Positions 8,752 to 17,670 are shown, counted from the first letter of the stretch. The stretch is DNA of 64,000 nt from JAZDOK01 sp043798715 (GCA_043798715.1 JAZDOK010000106.1:1-64000); one strand, 5' to 3'. Notes: generated from the letters alone by a model not told the origin. Numbers and translations: made by a program.

Positions 8752-10488
8752 GTGTTTTTACCCGGGAAAGATATGCAGGGGCCCGGCGGAGGAATTTCTT
8801 CCATCCGGCAGAGTCTCAGCCTTAAGTCCATCAGGGGCATCCTGAAGCGTTCGGCGGCCCTCTATCCGTCGAATGTGGCCCTGCGGGCCAGGAAGCCTGA
8901 CGGCGGTTTTCTGGAAATCACCTACCTTGATCTGCAAGCGGACGTCCGACGTATCATCGGGGGCCTGGTCCGGGCGGGAATCGAACCGGGAGACAAGGTG
9001 GCCATCCTTTCTGAAAACCGTCCTGAATGGGTCGAGAGCTACCTGGCTCTCGCGTCAATGTGCGCGGCAATCGTCCCCCTGGATACTCAACTCAAGTTAC
9101 AGGAAATACGGCACATACTCCAGGACTCAGGAGCCCGGGCTATCATCGTATCGGAGGCCTTCCGCGAACTCGCCTGTGAGGCCTCGAAAAGACTGTTTCC
9201 GGAAAAGCTCGTCCTCTCCATGCAGAGTTTCTCCGTTCTCCGGGAGTGTCAGGAGGGGGAAGGTTCGGCCATCAACATCCACCCGGAAGATCTGGCGGTG
9301 CTCATCTACACCTCCGGAACTACCGGGAGTTCCAAGGCTGTCATGCTATCCAACCTCAACATCGCCTCCAACGTGGACAGCCTGTTTCAGACGATCTATT
9401 TTGATCAGAAGGACAAATTTCTCTCAGTTCTACCGCTGCACCACACCTTTGAGGCGACCTGCGGGATGCTTCTTCCGCTATCCGTCGGCGCCTCCGTCAC
9501 CTACACCCGATCGCTTAAGTCCAGAGAAATCATAGAGGACATCCGGGATTCCCGGGCGACCATCCTGATCGGAGTGCCGCTCCTCTTTGAAAAGATGCAC
9601 CGCGGGATCCTCCGGGCCATTAAAGACAAGTCCTGGTTTACCCGCGCGGCTTTTTCCGCATCTCTGGGCCTTGTTAAATCCATCCAGGCCCTTGCCGGGA
9701 ACCATTCCGGGGAATTTATTTTCCAGGGTCTCCGAAGGAAGGCCGGGCTTTCCTCCATCCGCCTCATGTTTTCCGGAGGCGCGCCCCTGAATATGGAGGT
9801 CGGAGAGGGTCTCCGGAGGCTGGGTCTTCCCCTCCTTCAGGGATACGGCCTGACCGAGACTGCCCCCGTACTCACTGTGAATGTCGCCAATGATAATCTG
9901 GCCTCAGTCGGGCCGTCCATTCCCGGCGTGGATATAAAGATTCTCAAACCGGACGCGAACGGCACAGGGGAGATAGCCGCCAGCGGCCCCAATATCATGA
10001 TGGGCTACTATAATAACGAGGCAGCCACTGAGGATGCTTTCCTGGAGGGATGGTTTTTGACGGGCGATCTCGGCTTCCTCGACGAGGAAGGCTGTCTTTT
10101 CATCACCGGGCGGGCCAAGAACGTCATCGTCTCGGCGGCGGGAAAAAATATTTATCCGGAGGAGATAGAGACCCAGCTTCTTAAGAGTCCCTTCATTTCG
10201 GAGGTGCTGGTCGTCGGGGACAAAAACCTTCAGAGCGGCCGCGAGGACGTCAGTGCGATCATATATCCCAACTATGAGCAGCTTGACGAATATGAGTCCA
10301 GGCACCAGATTAAACTCAAAGAGGTGGCCGTTGAGGATCTTCTCAGGCAGGAGATTCGCCGCGAGTGCAAAAATCTGGCCGACTACAAGCGGGTCAAAAA
10401 CTTCTCCATCCGCGATGAGGAATTCCCCAAAACCACCACCAGGAAGATCAAGCGCTCCCTCTTCGCCGAGAAAAAGGTCGAGGTCTAG
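8752..10488 (+). CDS. long-chain acyl-CoA synthetase (AMP-forming)
   Basis: Adenylates fatty acids and transfers them to CoA (or to a carrier protein in some relatives). It starts at GTG with GGGAGG 8 nt upstream; 578 residues. The full set of ANL motifs is seen: YTSGTTGSSKAVMLS (A3 P-loop), PLHHTFE (A4), GYGLTETAPVL (A5), TGDLGFLDEEG (A7), GRAKNVIVSAAGKNIYPEE (A8) and a C-terminal TTTRKIKR with the catalytic lysine (A10). The domain order is that of FadD-like long-chain synthetases. Chain-length preference cannot be read from the sequence. Confidence 0.92.
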   Translation: MFLPGKDMQGPGGGISSIRQSLSLKSIRGILKRSAALYPSNVALRARKPDGGFLEITYLDLQADVRRIIGGLVRAGIEPGDKVAILSENRPEWVESYLALASMCAAIVPLDTQLKLQEIRHILQDSGARAIIVSEAFRELACEASKRLFPEKLVLSMQSFSVLRECQEGEGSAINIHPEDLAVLIYTSGTTGSSKAVMLSNLNIASNVDSLFQTIYFDQKDKFLSVLPLHHTFEATCGMLLPLSVGASVTYTRSLKSREIIEDIRDSRATILIGVPLLFEKMHRGILRAIKDKSWFTRAAFSASLGLVKSIQALAGNHSGEFIFQGLRRKAGLSSIRLMFSGGAPLNMEVGEGLRRLGLPLLQGYGLTETAPVLTVNVANDNLASVGPSIPGVDIKILKPDANGTGEIAASGPNIMMGYYNNEAATEDAFLEGWFLTGDLGFLDEEGCLFITGRAKNVIVSAAGKNIYPEEIETQLLKSPFISEVLVVGDKNLQSGREDVSAIIYPNYEQLDEYESRHQIKLKEVAVEDLLRQEIRRECKNLADYKRVKNFSIRDEEFPKTTTRKIKRSLFAEKKVEV

Positions 10489-10512
10489 TTCGAAAAATGG
10501 TCTTGATTACTG

Positions 10513-11136
10513 ATGCGTAAGAAGGGATGCCTGCTCTTTTTACTTGTTCTTTTTATTGCTCTTCTTTTTTTCTTTATTTTCCGAGCACCTCTTCTTCTGG
10601 CCATGGGCCGCTACCTGGCCGTCCAGGACGAACTTAAGAAGTCGGATGTAATCGTCGTCCTGGCCGGGGAGCGGGGTGAGCGCGTTGTCCAGGCTGTCAG
10701 TCTCTACCGGGATGGCTGGGCTCCTCTCATTCTGATGAGCGGCGGACCCGGGGAGGCGGGCATTCCTCTTTCCGAAATAATGAAGTTCCAGGCGGTTAAA
10801 CTGGGAGTTCCCGCGAAGGCCGTTCTCCAGGAGAGCCGCTCTCTGGATACAGGGGAAGATGCTCTGTTCTCCCGGGAGATTCTGGAGAAAATGCCTGTCA
10901 GGAGCCTGATACTGGTCACCTCTCCCTACCATGCCCGGAGGGCCGCCGACATCTTCAGGCGCGTTTTTAAGGACAGCGGGATGGAGATTCTTATTTATCC
11001 CGTCCAGAAAAGCTGGTTTAAGCTGAATGACTGGTGGACGCGAAAGCTGGATGCCAAGTGTATCCTTATGGAATACATGAAGATAATCTGGTATCGCCTG
11101 GTCGGCGCTAAAGCCGGGTGGAAGGGCGGAAGGTAG
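10513..11136 (+). CDS. DUF218 (YdcF/SanA/ElyC-like) membrane-anchored protein
   Basis: A 207-residue protein with one N-terminal membrane helix (LFLLVLFIALLFFFIF), then a DUF218 domain: KKSDVIVVLAG, ERVVQAVSLYRDG, ILMSGGPG, a SRSLDTGEDA loop and VTSPYHARRA. Family members such as SanA and ElyC act in envelope maintenance and undecaprenyl-linked metabolism; the reaction is not settled. The gene ends exactly where the convergent glycosyltransferase stop codon begins, with no intergenic base. Confidence 0.82.
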   Translation: MRKKGCLLFLLVLFIALLFFFIFRAPLLLAMGRYLAVQDELKKSDVIVVLAGERGERVVQAVSLYRDGWAPLILMSGGPGEAGIPLSEIMKFQAVKLGVPAKAVLQESRSLDTGEDALFSREILEKMPVRSLILVTSPYHARRAADIFRRVFKDSGMEILIYPVQKSWFKLNDWWTRKLDAKCILMEYMKIIWYRLVGAKAGWKGGR

Positions 11137-12336
11137 TTACTTCCAGTTTTCCACCAGGTAGGGTTTTAGTTTTTCGAAGGCCCGGGCCTGTTCTTCGATG
11201 AGCGCATCCGGTTCACCGGCGGATTTTCCTCCCATCATCTTGAAAAAACTGTAAAGCCGGGCGATTTGGAAGGGAACGAGGGCCTGTGTTATCTGAATTC
11301 GATCTCGATTCCGATGATGGTAGCTAAGGGCGAATTCTATGACGATTCTGGCCCAGAGTGCCGGAGAAAAACTAAACTGCTCTTCTTCCACATCGGCCGC
11401 CTTCTCAAAGGCCTCCATGGTTTCCTTTGAGAGAATTCCCTTGATAGTTCCCCTTGTTTCAGAGAAGAAGCGTTGGAACTCCTGCCAGAGCCCGGGGATT
11501 TCGAGCTTTGCAGGCGGGATGCTCATGCAGCCATAGGGCTCTGCGGAACCATCGGTTTCCAGAGGGGAGATCTGTTTCCACTGATTCGAATTCAGTTCCA
11601 TAAGATCGAAGAAGGCGTGGACCTTGTACTCGGAAAAATCGGGAGCCCATTGAAGTATCGGAACCGAGCAGACACGCATATCTTCCATGATGGCTTTATA
11701 GGGAAACCAGAGGTCGGTGCAGGTCCCGGCATGAGGGCTTTCACAGAATTTTTTCACAAAAAAATTCTCGGCCAGATTCCCCGAAAAAGCGATGTCCGGT
11801 GGCGCCGGGTCCTTCAGCAAGGGGCCGTACAGGGTTCTTAAGAGTGGATAGGCCAGAAATTTAACGTAGGGAGCGTCGAAGGGATTGCGCCGGTAGGCGG
11901 GGCAGACAAGATCAAAGCCTTCCTCAAGGATCGGCTTGGCCAGAGTGTATAAATCCCTGGAAAACAGATGCTGCCGGCGCGGGTCAATGACCACGGTGGC
12001 CTTGGCCCGGAGGCGGCTTGCAATCTCGAAGATGGTGCGCAGGGCGAAGACTTTCCCGGGAGCCCCGCTGTAACGGCCGGTAATTTTTTCATGTTTTCCT
12101 GATATAGAGATTTTTTCGGCAATATCTCCCGTTTTGTCGGAAGAGCCGCCGTCGGCTATAAGAAGTGTTGCCTTCGGGTTTCCGGGAAAAGTCTCGATAG
12201 CCTGGACAGCCGTTTCAGCGGTGGAATTGAGCGTCGCTTCCGAATTAAAAGTAGGGATAGCCACCAGTATTTCCGTGGTCCCGATCTCTTCGATCCGGCC
12301 GTTCATTTCCGGGGAAAGAATCGTGTCAATGCCCAT
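11137..12336 (-). CDS. GT2-like glycosyltransferase
   Basis: The protein opens (after about 20 residues) with TEILVAIPTFNSEATL, the beta1 strand of GT-A fold transferases, followed by LLIADGGSSDKTGD (nucleotide-sugar binding). TVVIDPRRQHLFSRD stands where the DxD metal motif is expected, with only one clear Asp. The C-terminal half (residues 200-399) is long and helical, with a DLMELNSNQW segment, in a manner reminiscent of glucosyl-3-phosphoglycerate or mannosylglycerate synthase-like enzymes. Acceptor and product are unknown. It converges with the DUF218 gene and has no close operon partner. Confidence 0.7.
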   Translation of the reverse strand: MGIDTILSPEMNGRIEEIGTTEILVAIPTFNSEATLNSTAETAVQAIETFPGNPKATLLIADGGSSDKTGDIAEKISISGKHEKITGRYSGAPGKVFALRTIFEIASRLRAKATVVIDPRRQHLFSRDLYTLAKPILEEGFDLVCPAYRRNPFDAPYVKFLAYPLLRTLYGPLLKDPAPPDIAFSGNLAENFFVKKFCESPHAGTCTDLWFPYKAIMEDMRVCSVPILQWAPDFSEYKVHAFFDLMELNSNQWKQISPLETDGSAEPYGCMSIPPAKLEIPGLWQEFQRFFSETRGTIKGILSKETMEAFEKAADVEEEQFSFSPALWARIVIEFALSYHHRNRDRIQITQALVPFQIARLYSFFKMMGGKSAGEPDALIEEQARAFEKLKPYLVENWK

Positions 12337-12353
12337 TCGCCGTTTCCTCCGCT

Positions 12354-12445
12354 ATTCTCCTGTCGATGGTCTAAGGTCTATGGTCTTGTCTTCTGTCCCT
12401 CGTCCCCTGTCTCCTGTCCCCTATCTCCTGTATTCTGTCTTCTCA
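12354..12445. repeat. low-complexity pyrimidine-rich tandem-like repeat
   Basis: The spacer between the M16 peptidase and the glycosyltransferase consists of degenerate short units: GGTCTAAGGTCTATGGTCTTG, then repeated variants of GTCTCCTGTCCC / TATCTCCTGTATTC / TGTCTTCT. On the other strand it reads as runs of ACAGGAGACAGG-like units. No coding potential and no hairpin terminator are apparent. Confidence 0.6.
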
Positions 12446-12446
12446 T

Positions 12447-13685
12447 TTACTCTTTCGGTCTGATGATCGCCAGGGCATAGTTTTTCGTATCCAGGTAAGC
12501 GCGGGCAGCCTGAAGGACTTCGGCGGCAGTTACTTTCCTGATCAGCCTGGGGTATTTTTCGAGCATGTCATGTCCCAGGCCCGTAAATTCGTAGTATGAT
12601 ATCTGGGCCGCCTGGATCGCGTTGCGCTGAAGGGAGATTTCGTTGAGACCGAGCATGTATCTCTTGGCCCGCTCAAGTTCATCATCCGGGACTTCCGCCT
12701 CTTTTATCTTTTCCAGCTCGCACAGCATGGCCTCCCGTGCGTGGTCCGTCATCTCGCTGGAAGTACCGATGAAGGCCTTGAAGACCCCGCAGTCCAGACG
12801 TCCCTCATATATGGAGTTGACGGCATAGGCCAGACCCTGCCGGTCGCGCAGCTCCAGGAAGAGGCGGGCGCCCATTCCGCTTAAGACGTGATTTAAGACA
12901 TCGAAGGCAAAGTATTCAGGGGAAGTGATTGGGGGCGCTTTAAAGCCCAGCACCATGGTTACCTGTCTTTTTTCGCGTTCTTTGGTGATATGACGCTTCT
13001 TGTAAGTCGAGGGCTCACCGGACGGCGGAGATGGTGGTTCAACCGATTCCGGAAGTCCCTCAAGGCATTTAAGTAGCTTCCTGGTCGCCTCTTTAGCCCG
13101 GACATCCCCGGCGAGGGAAACGACCATGTGGCCGGGGGTGTAGAATTTGCGGTGCCAGGCGGACAGCTCCTCGTCCTTGAGGCGGTGGATGGAACTTTCC
13201 CTTCCCTTGAGGGGCAGGCGGTACGGGTGTTTTGAAAAAAGCGCTTCCTCGCAGAGTTCCTGGCAATAAATCAGGGGTTCGTCCTTTCTCTGGGCGATTT
13301 CAATAAGGATATTTTTTCGCTCTTTTTCAATTTCGTCTCTTAAAAAAAGCGGATTTAGGACGCAATCGCTGAGAATGGAAAGTCCCCGCTCAAGGTGCCG
13401 GGAGATGATGCTCATGGAGAGCCCCATGGAGTCCTTGCCGGTGAAAGGCTGGAGGCTGGCCCCTATAAATTCAAGTTCTTCGGCGGTCTCCTCGGCCGTG
13501 CGGTTCCGGGTTCCTTTAAGCAGAAGTCGCTGCGTCAGGTGCGAGATTCCGCTGTTTTTTTCGTTTTCCGCCCGTACCCCGCCGTAAAGATAAACGGAGA
13601 GAGCCACGATGGGCGTGGAATGATTCTCCTTCACTATGACGGTCAGGCCGTTTTCCGCCCTGAAATAGGTGGGTTTGACCTCCAT
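12447..13685 (-). CDS. M16 peptidase-like protein, catalytically inactive subunit
   Basis: A 412-residue protein with the two-domain M16B layout of the neighbouring active peptidase. At the zinc site the HxxEH motif is replaced by HLTQR (residues 49-53), so the catalytic Glu and second His are lost. The second domain (a KRQVTMVLGFKAPP strand, ARLFLELRDRQGLAY) is intact. In M16B pairs one subunit keeps the zinc motif and the partner supplies substrate-binding residues; this is the partner. It starts 3 nt after the active gene, with AGGAGG inside that gene's end. Confidence 0.88.
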   Translation of the reverse strand: MEVKPTYFRAENGLTVIVKENHSTPIVALSVYLYGGVRAENEKNSGISHLTQRLLLKGTRNRTAEETAEELEFIGASLQPFTGKDSMGLSMSIISRHLERGLSILSDCVLNPLFLRDEIEKERKNILIEIAQRKDEPLIYCQELCEEALFSKHPYRLPLKGRESSIHRLKDEELSAWHRKFYTPGHMVVSLAGDVRAKEATRKLLKCLEGLPESVEPPSPPSGEPSTYKKRHITKEREKRQVTMVLGFKAPPITSPEYFAFDVLNHVLSGMGARLFLELRDRQGLAYAVNSIYEGRLDCGVFKAFIGTSSEMTDHAREAMLCELEKIKEAEVPDDELERAKRYMLGLNEISLQRNAIQAAQISYYEFTGLGHDMLEKYPRLIRKVTAAEVLQAARAYLDTKNYALAIIRPKE

Positions 13686-13688
13686 CAG

Positions 13689-15023
13689 TTAATCCTCCTT
13701 GGGAAGATAGGAGACGACGCTCAGGTTCTCCTTCTGAAGATACGTATGTGAAACCCGCATGATGTCCTCTCGTGTTACCGAGTAGAGCTTCTTGACGTAG
13801 CGGTCAGCCAGGGTGTAGTCTCCGATGATTTCAAAATATCCCAGTTTTTTGCTCTGACCTTCGACCGTTTCCTGCGAAAAAACAAAACGGGCCTCAGCGA
13901 TGTTCTTGGCCTTCTGCAGTTCTTCGTCGGTGACCCCCTCGGCCTGGACCCGCTCCAACTCCTGGAAGATGGCCTCCTGGGCCGGTAGAACTTTATGGGG
14001 CTCCAGAACAGCTTCAATCGTGAAGAGGCCCGGATACTTCTCTACGAAGACGCCGGCAGAAATGCAGTTGACCAGTCGCTTGTTCTCCCTGAGCGAGAAG
14101 TTCAGGCGGCTGCTCTTCCCTTCGCCCAGGATGGTGGAAAGAAGATCGCAGGCGAAAGAATCTTTCGAGAAAATGTCGGGGACATGGTAGCCCATCATGA
14201 GGTGGGCGTTTTTAATGTCTCCATTCATGGTGTGCATCTTCAGTTCCTTCTGGGGGGGTTCGGCGGGAGAGGGATTCCAGGGGATTTCCCCCGGACGGAG
14301 CTTTCCGAAAGCATCTGAAATTTTCTCCAGGGCGTCGCCGGTGCGTACGTCCCCGACCAGGACGATGGCCAGGTTATTGGGCTTGTAGTAACTATGGTAG
14401 TAATCGGCAATGTCCTTCGCGCTGAGGCGCTTAATGACGTCCTCGAAGCCGATGATGGTGCGCTTGTAGCGGTGCTGGGAGTAAGCCAGGTCCATCAGGC
14501 GTTCAAAGCAGTAGGCGTCGGGCCGGTCCTCGTACATCTTGAGTTCCTCGGTGATGACCCGGCGCTCCTTGTCCACTTCCTCCTCGAGGAAGAGCGGGTT
14601 TAAGATCGCATCGGATTCTATCTCCAGGGCGGTCTCGAAGTAACGGCTGGGAAGGACAATCCAGTAGCAGGTGCAGTCGTATGAGGTAAAGCCGTTCATA
14701 TAGCCGCCAAGGGAGTGTATCTCCTTGGCGATCTGCCCGACGCCGCGGGTCTTGGTATTCTTGAAGAGCATGTGCTCCACGAAGTGGGAGATCCCGGCGA
14801 CCTCGTCGGTCTCGTCCACCGAACCCACCCGGGCCCAGATATTGAGGGCGATGACCGAGGCCGGATAGACCTCTTTGACAAGGATGGTGAGGCCGTTGTC
14901 CAGCACCTTGCGGGTGATATCGGAGGCCAGCCCGGCGTGCGGGGATTCGACCGTCTCTTTGAATTGAGGCCACAGGCCGCCTGGCGGCATGGTTTTAAGA
15001 AGAAAGTCGAGTTTAGGATTCAT
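13689..15023 (-). CDS. M16 family zinc metallopeptidase, active subunit
   Basis: A mitochondrial-processing-peptidase-like protein. The zinc site is complete: HFVEH at residues 80-84 and the third ligand Glu160, 76 residues after His84, in a KERRVITEEL helix. The second domain carries a SSRLNFSLRENKRLV segment. No signal peptide is seen, although an amphipathic 35-residue N-terminal stretch precedes the fold, so cytoplasmic action is likely. It forms a heterodimer-type pair with the next gene and lies 3 nt downstream of glmS. Confidence 0.92.
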   Translation of the reverse strand: MNPKLDFLLKTMPPGGLWPQFKETVESPHAGLASDITRKVLDNGLTILVKEVYPASVIALNIWARVGSVDETDEVAGISHFVEHMLFKNTKTRGVGQIAKEIHSLGGYMNGFTSYDCTCYWIVLPSRYFETALEIESDAILNPLFLEEEVDKERRVITEELKMYEDRPDAYCFERLMDLAYSQHRYKRTIIGFEDVIKRLSAKDIADYYHSYYKPNNLAIVLVGDVRTGDALEKISDAFGKLRPGEIPWNPSPAEPPQKELKMHTMNGDIKNAHLMMGYHVPDIFSKDSFACDLLSTILGEGKSSRLNFSLRENKRLVNCISAGVFVEKYPGLFTIEAVLEPHKVLPAQEAIFQELERVQAEGVTDEELQKAKNIAEARFVFSQETVEGQSKKLGYFEIIGDYTLADRYVKKLYSVTREDIMRVSHTYLQKENLSVVSYLPKED

Positions 15024-15026
15024 CGT

Positions 15027-16853
15027 TTACTCCACTGTTACACTTTTGGCCAAGTTGCGCGGCTGGTCCACGTCGCAGCCTTTGCGGTCGGCGATATAAT
15101 AGGCCAGGAGCTGAAGCGGTATGATGGCCAGGATGGGGGAAAAGATGGGTGACGTCCTGGGGATATGGTAGAGGTGATCAACGTACTTTCGGGCCTCCGC
15201 GTCTCCCTGGGTCGCAATCCCGATGGTCACGGCCTCCCGGGCCTTGACCTCCTTGACATTGGAGAGGATTTTGTCGTAGACGTTTCCCTCGGTGATGATG
15301 GAGAGGACCGGGACGTTTTCATCTATAAGGGCGATGGGGCCATGCTTCATCTCGCCGGCGGCGTAACCTTCGGCGTGAATGTAGGAGATTTCCTTGAGTT
15401 TGAGCGCTCCCTCCAGGGCTATGGGGAAAGAGAGGTGGCGCCCCAGATAGAGAAAGTCCTGGCACTTGTAAAACTTCTGGGCCCAGGCCTTGACCGGGGC
15501 GTGTGAATTTAAGATGTAATCTATTTTTTGCGGGATGGAGAGGAGCTCCTCCATCGCACTTTTCAGGGCATCCTTCGAGATCTTCTCTTTCAGGCAGGCC
15601 AGGTGGAAAGAGAGAAGGTAGAAGGCCACGAGCTGGGCCACGAAGGTCTTGGTGGCCGCCACCCCGATCTCTATTCCGGCCCGGGTGTAGAGGAGGCCGT
15701 CCACCTCGCGGGAGATGGAGCTGCCCACCACGTTGGTTATGGCCAGAGTTCTGGCGCCCAGTCGCCGGGCTTCCTTGACCGCGGCCAGGGTGTCCGCCGT
15801 CTCCCCCGACTGGCTCACGGCGATGAGAAGCGTGTGCTTGTCAACGAGGGGGGAACGGTAGCGGAACTCCGAGGCCAGGTCGGTCTCCACCGGAATCCGG
15901 GTCAGCTCCTCCAGAAGGTACTTTCCCACCATCCCGGCGTGGTAGGCCGTCCCGCAGGCCACGATAAATATTTTTTTGATATTTTTAAGATCATCGGAGT
16001 TAAGGTTGAGATTTTCCAGGACGATTTTTCCCGATTTCTGGTATCGCCCGGCCAAGGTATCCAGGACCACCTTGGGCTGTTCGAAAATCTCCTTGAGCAT
16101 GAAATGCTTGTAGCCGCCTTTTTCGGCCATCTTGGCGTCCCAGAGCACCTCGAAACTCCCGCGGACGACTTCCTCGCCGGCCAGAGTCGAAAGGCGCACG
16201 CCGTCTTTTGAGAGGACGGCCATTTCCTCGTCCTGCATGAGGAGGGCCTCCCGAGTGGAGGAGAGAAAGGCCGGGATGTCCGAGGCGATGAAGTATTCGC
16301 CCTTGCCCAAGCCTATGAGAAGCGGGCTTTCCTTGCGGGCGGCCACAATTACGCCCGGTTCCCTGACGGAGATGACTCCGATGGCGTAGGAACCCTGCAC
16401 CTCGCGGAGCGCCTTCCTCACGGCCTCCTCCAGGGAACAGTCGTAGTATTCCTCGATGAGGTGGGCCAGGATTTCGGTATCGGTCTCCGAGCGGAAGCGG
16501 TGTCCCTTGGCCTTGAGCTTCTCCTTCAGGCCCAGGTAATTTTCGATGATTCCGTTGTGAACGACCGCGATTTCGCCTTTGCAGTCCGAGTGGGGATGGG
16601 CGTTACGGTCTGAGGGGCGTCCGTGGGTAGCCCAGCGGGTGTGCCCGATGGCGGTACTGCCCGAAAGAGGATGCTGCTTTAGGACGCTTTCGAGCCGGGC
16701 CAGCTTCCCCATGCTCTTGGTCTGTTCCACCTTGCCGTTCGGGAGGACGGCGATGCCCGCGGAATCATATCCGCGGTATTCCAGGCGCTTTAAGCCTTCC
16801 ACCAGGAGAGGCACGGCGTTTTTTTTGCCGATGTATCCGACAATCCCGCACAT
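15027..16853 (-). CDS. glmS: glutamine-fructose-6-phosphate aminotransferase (isomerizing)
   Basis: Makes glucosamine-6-phosphate from fructose-6-phosphate and glutamine, committing carbon to UDP-GlcNAc for peptidoglycan and the wecA/wecB products encoded nearby. MCGIVGYIG supplies the N-terminal nucleophile Cys2 after Met removal. HTRWATHG and the HNGIIEN loop form the glutaminase pocket. Two SIS domains follow (ACGTAYHAG and SQSGETADT), ending with QPRNLAKSVTVE, the family C-terminus. The length of 608 is standard. Its leader contains a hairpin that buries the ribosome site (separate entry). Confidence 0.97.
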   Translation of the reverse strand: MCGIVGYIGKKNAVPLLVEGLKRLEYRGYDSAGIAVLPNGKVEQTKSMGKLARLESVLKQHPLSGSTAIGHTRWATHGRPSDRNAHPHSDCKGEIAVVHNGIIENYLGLKEKLKAKGHRFRSETDTEILAHLIEEYYDCSLEEAVRKALREVQGSYAIGVISVREPGVIVAARKESPLLIGLGKGEYFIASDIPAFLSSTREALLMQDEEMAVLSKDGVRLSTLAGEEVVRGSFEVLWDAKMAEKGGYKHFMLKEIFEQPKVVLDTLAGRYQKSGKIVLENLNLNSDDLKNIKKIFIVACGTAYHAGMVGKYLLEELTRIPVETDLASEFRYRSPLVDKHTLLIAVSQSGETADTLAAVKEARRLGARTLAITNVVGSSISREVDGLLYTRAGIEIGVAATKTFVAQLVAFYLLSFHLACLKEKISKDALKSAMEELLSIPQKIDYILNSHAPVKAWAQKFYKCQDFLYLGRHLSFPIALEGALKLKEISYIHAEGYAAGEMKHGPIALIDENVPVLSIITEGNVYDKILSNVKEVKAREAVTIGIATQGDAEARKYVDHLYHIPRTSPIFSPILAIIPLQLLAYYIADRKGCDVDQPRNLAKSVTVE

Positions 16854-16862
16854 AGGACTTTC

Positions 16863-16901
16863 CTCCAGGGATGAAGATGCGGCCCTAACTTCTCCCTGGA
16901 G
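16863..16901 (-). promoter_or_regulatory. glmS leader hairpin masking the Shine-Dalgarno
   Basis: On the glmS-sense strand a 9-nt arm CTCCAGGGA (16901-16893) plus GAAG (16892-16889) pairs with CTTC (16876-16873), a single bulged A, and TCCCTGGAG (16871-16863). The GGAG of the second arm is the core of the glmS ribosome site (GGAGGAAAGTCCT then ATG). Just upstream, TATAAC (16908-16903) could be a -10 box, placing the hairpin at the very 5' end of the mRNA; no good -35 is seen. Folding would block initiation. The 12-nt loop is too small for the known glmS ribozyme. Confidence 0.5.
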
Positions 16902-17015
16902 TGTTATAATCCTGCTTTAGTTCGTCTTTTTATCTTCTCGCTAATTGCCATCCGGTCCGGACACATGATTCAATTTTGCTGCCTGTAAATTACCCGGCTG
17001 TAACTTTCCGAAAGG

Positions 17016-17111
17016 CTAGAAGTGCACCGCATGGCCCAGGTAGAAGAAGAAGGCTAAAGCAGCTACATGAAGGACCCACCAGTTCAATGAAAACATTTTA
17101 AACTGTGTCAT
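17016..17111 (-). CDS. 31-residue histidine-rich membrane peptide
   Basis: An ATG preceded by a perfect GGAGGTAACC site opens a 31-codon frame ending in TAG. The peptide is one membrane helix with aromatic and histidine residues: NWWVLHVAAL, then FYLGHAVHF at the C-terminus (His15, His27, His30). It begins 2 nt after the TAA of the polytopic protein upstream, whose stop codon lies in its ribosome site, so the two are translationally coupled. Its helix matches the last helix of that protein: WW, then H three residues on, then YLG nine residues later, identically spaced. It may be a small subunit of a membrane haem protein; function unknown. Confidence 0.6.
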   Translation of the reverse strand: MTQFKMFSLNWWVLHVAALAFFFYLGHAVHF

Positions 17112-17113
17112 GG

Positions 17114-17611
17114 TTACCTCCAGAACAGGTTGCCTAAATAATACACCAGGCTGATCGACACGAAGTGGATCAGCCACCACCCCATGTTCGGATAACGAAA
17201 CGTTTTGCCTTTTTTCTCCTTGTCAGGAGCATAACCGAACATTTCAAGATTGAAAAGTGCCATCCCGACAAAGAACTTACTCCATAAAACCAGGATATCA
17301 CCGAGAGTCGTCATCAGGATGAGCGATTTCAAAGTGGTTGGAGATGGCCAATGAACCACTGAAAAATGAGCCATCGTAACAGTGCCTACGATCACCAGAA
17401 AACCGTTTAATACATAGCCGTAAGCAATCGTCTTTTTAAATGAAAAAAGCAGAGGCACTACCAGAATGCTCAGGATAGCTGAGATGACGGGAACCATGTT
17501 TGATGAATTTTGAGAGGCTGGGTGGATTCGCAAGTGAAGCAGGAATCCCCCGAGAGAAAGCGTGATAAGGGCAAGCAATAAAATTGACCTGGCATAAGCT
17601 CTGATCGTCAT
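17114..17611 (-). CDS. polytopic membrane protein of a cytochrome c operon
   Basis: 165 residues, about five hydrophobic helices (near 8-26, 40-57, 65-84, 100-122 and 145-162). Histidines lie in or beside helices at positions 26, 30, 82, 87 and 149, the last in a GWWLIHF motif, making b-haem ligation possible but unproven. It is followed by the coupled 31-residue peptide and preceded, 59 bp upstream, by the cytochrome c lipoprotein gene on the same strand. I do not recognise the family. A membrane partner passing electrons to or from the cytochrome is a reasonable inference from the operon. Confidence 0.7.
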   Translation of the reverse strand: MTIRAYARSILLLALITLSLGGFLLHLRIHPASQNSSNMVPVISAILSILVVPLLFSFKKTIAYGYVLNGFLVIVGTVTMAHFSVVHWPSPTTLKSLILMTTLGDILVLWSKFFVGMALFNLEMFGYAPDKEKKGKTFRYPNMGWWLIHFVSISLVYYLGNLFWR

Positions 17612-17670
17612 GTTTCCTCCAAAATACTGACCAAAAAAATGTGTTAGTCTGACATTTTCTCTTTATTTCG

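Noticed and set aside
16863..16901. glmS ribozyme/riboswitch in the glmS leader
   Set aside because: The leader is far too short and lacks the ribozyme core; only a simple hairpin is visible.
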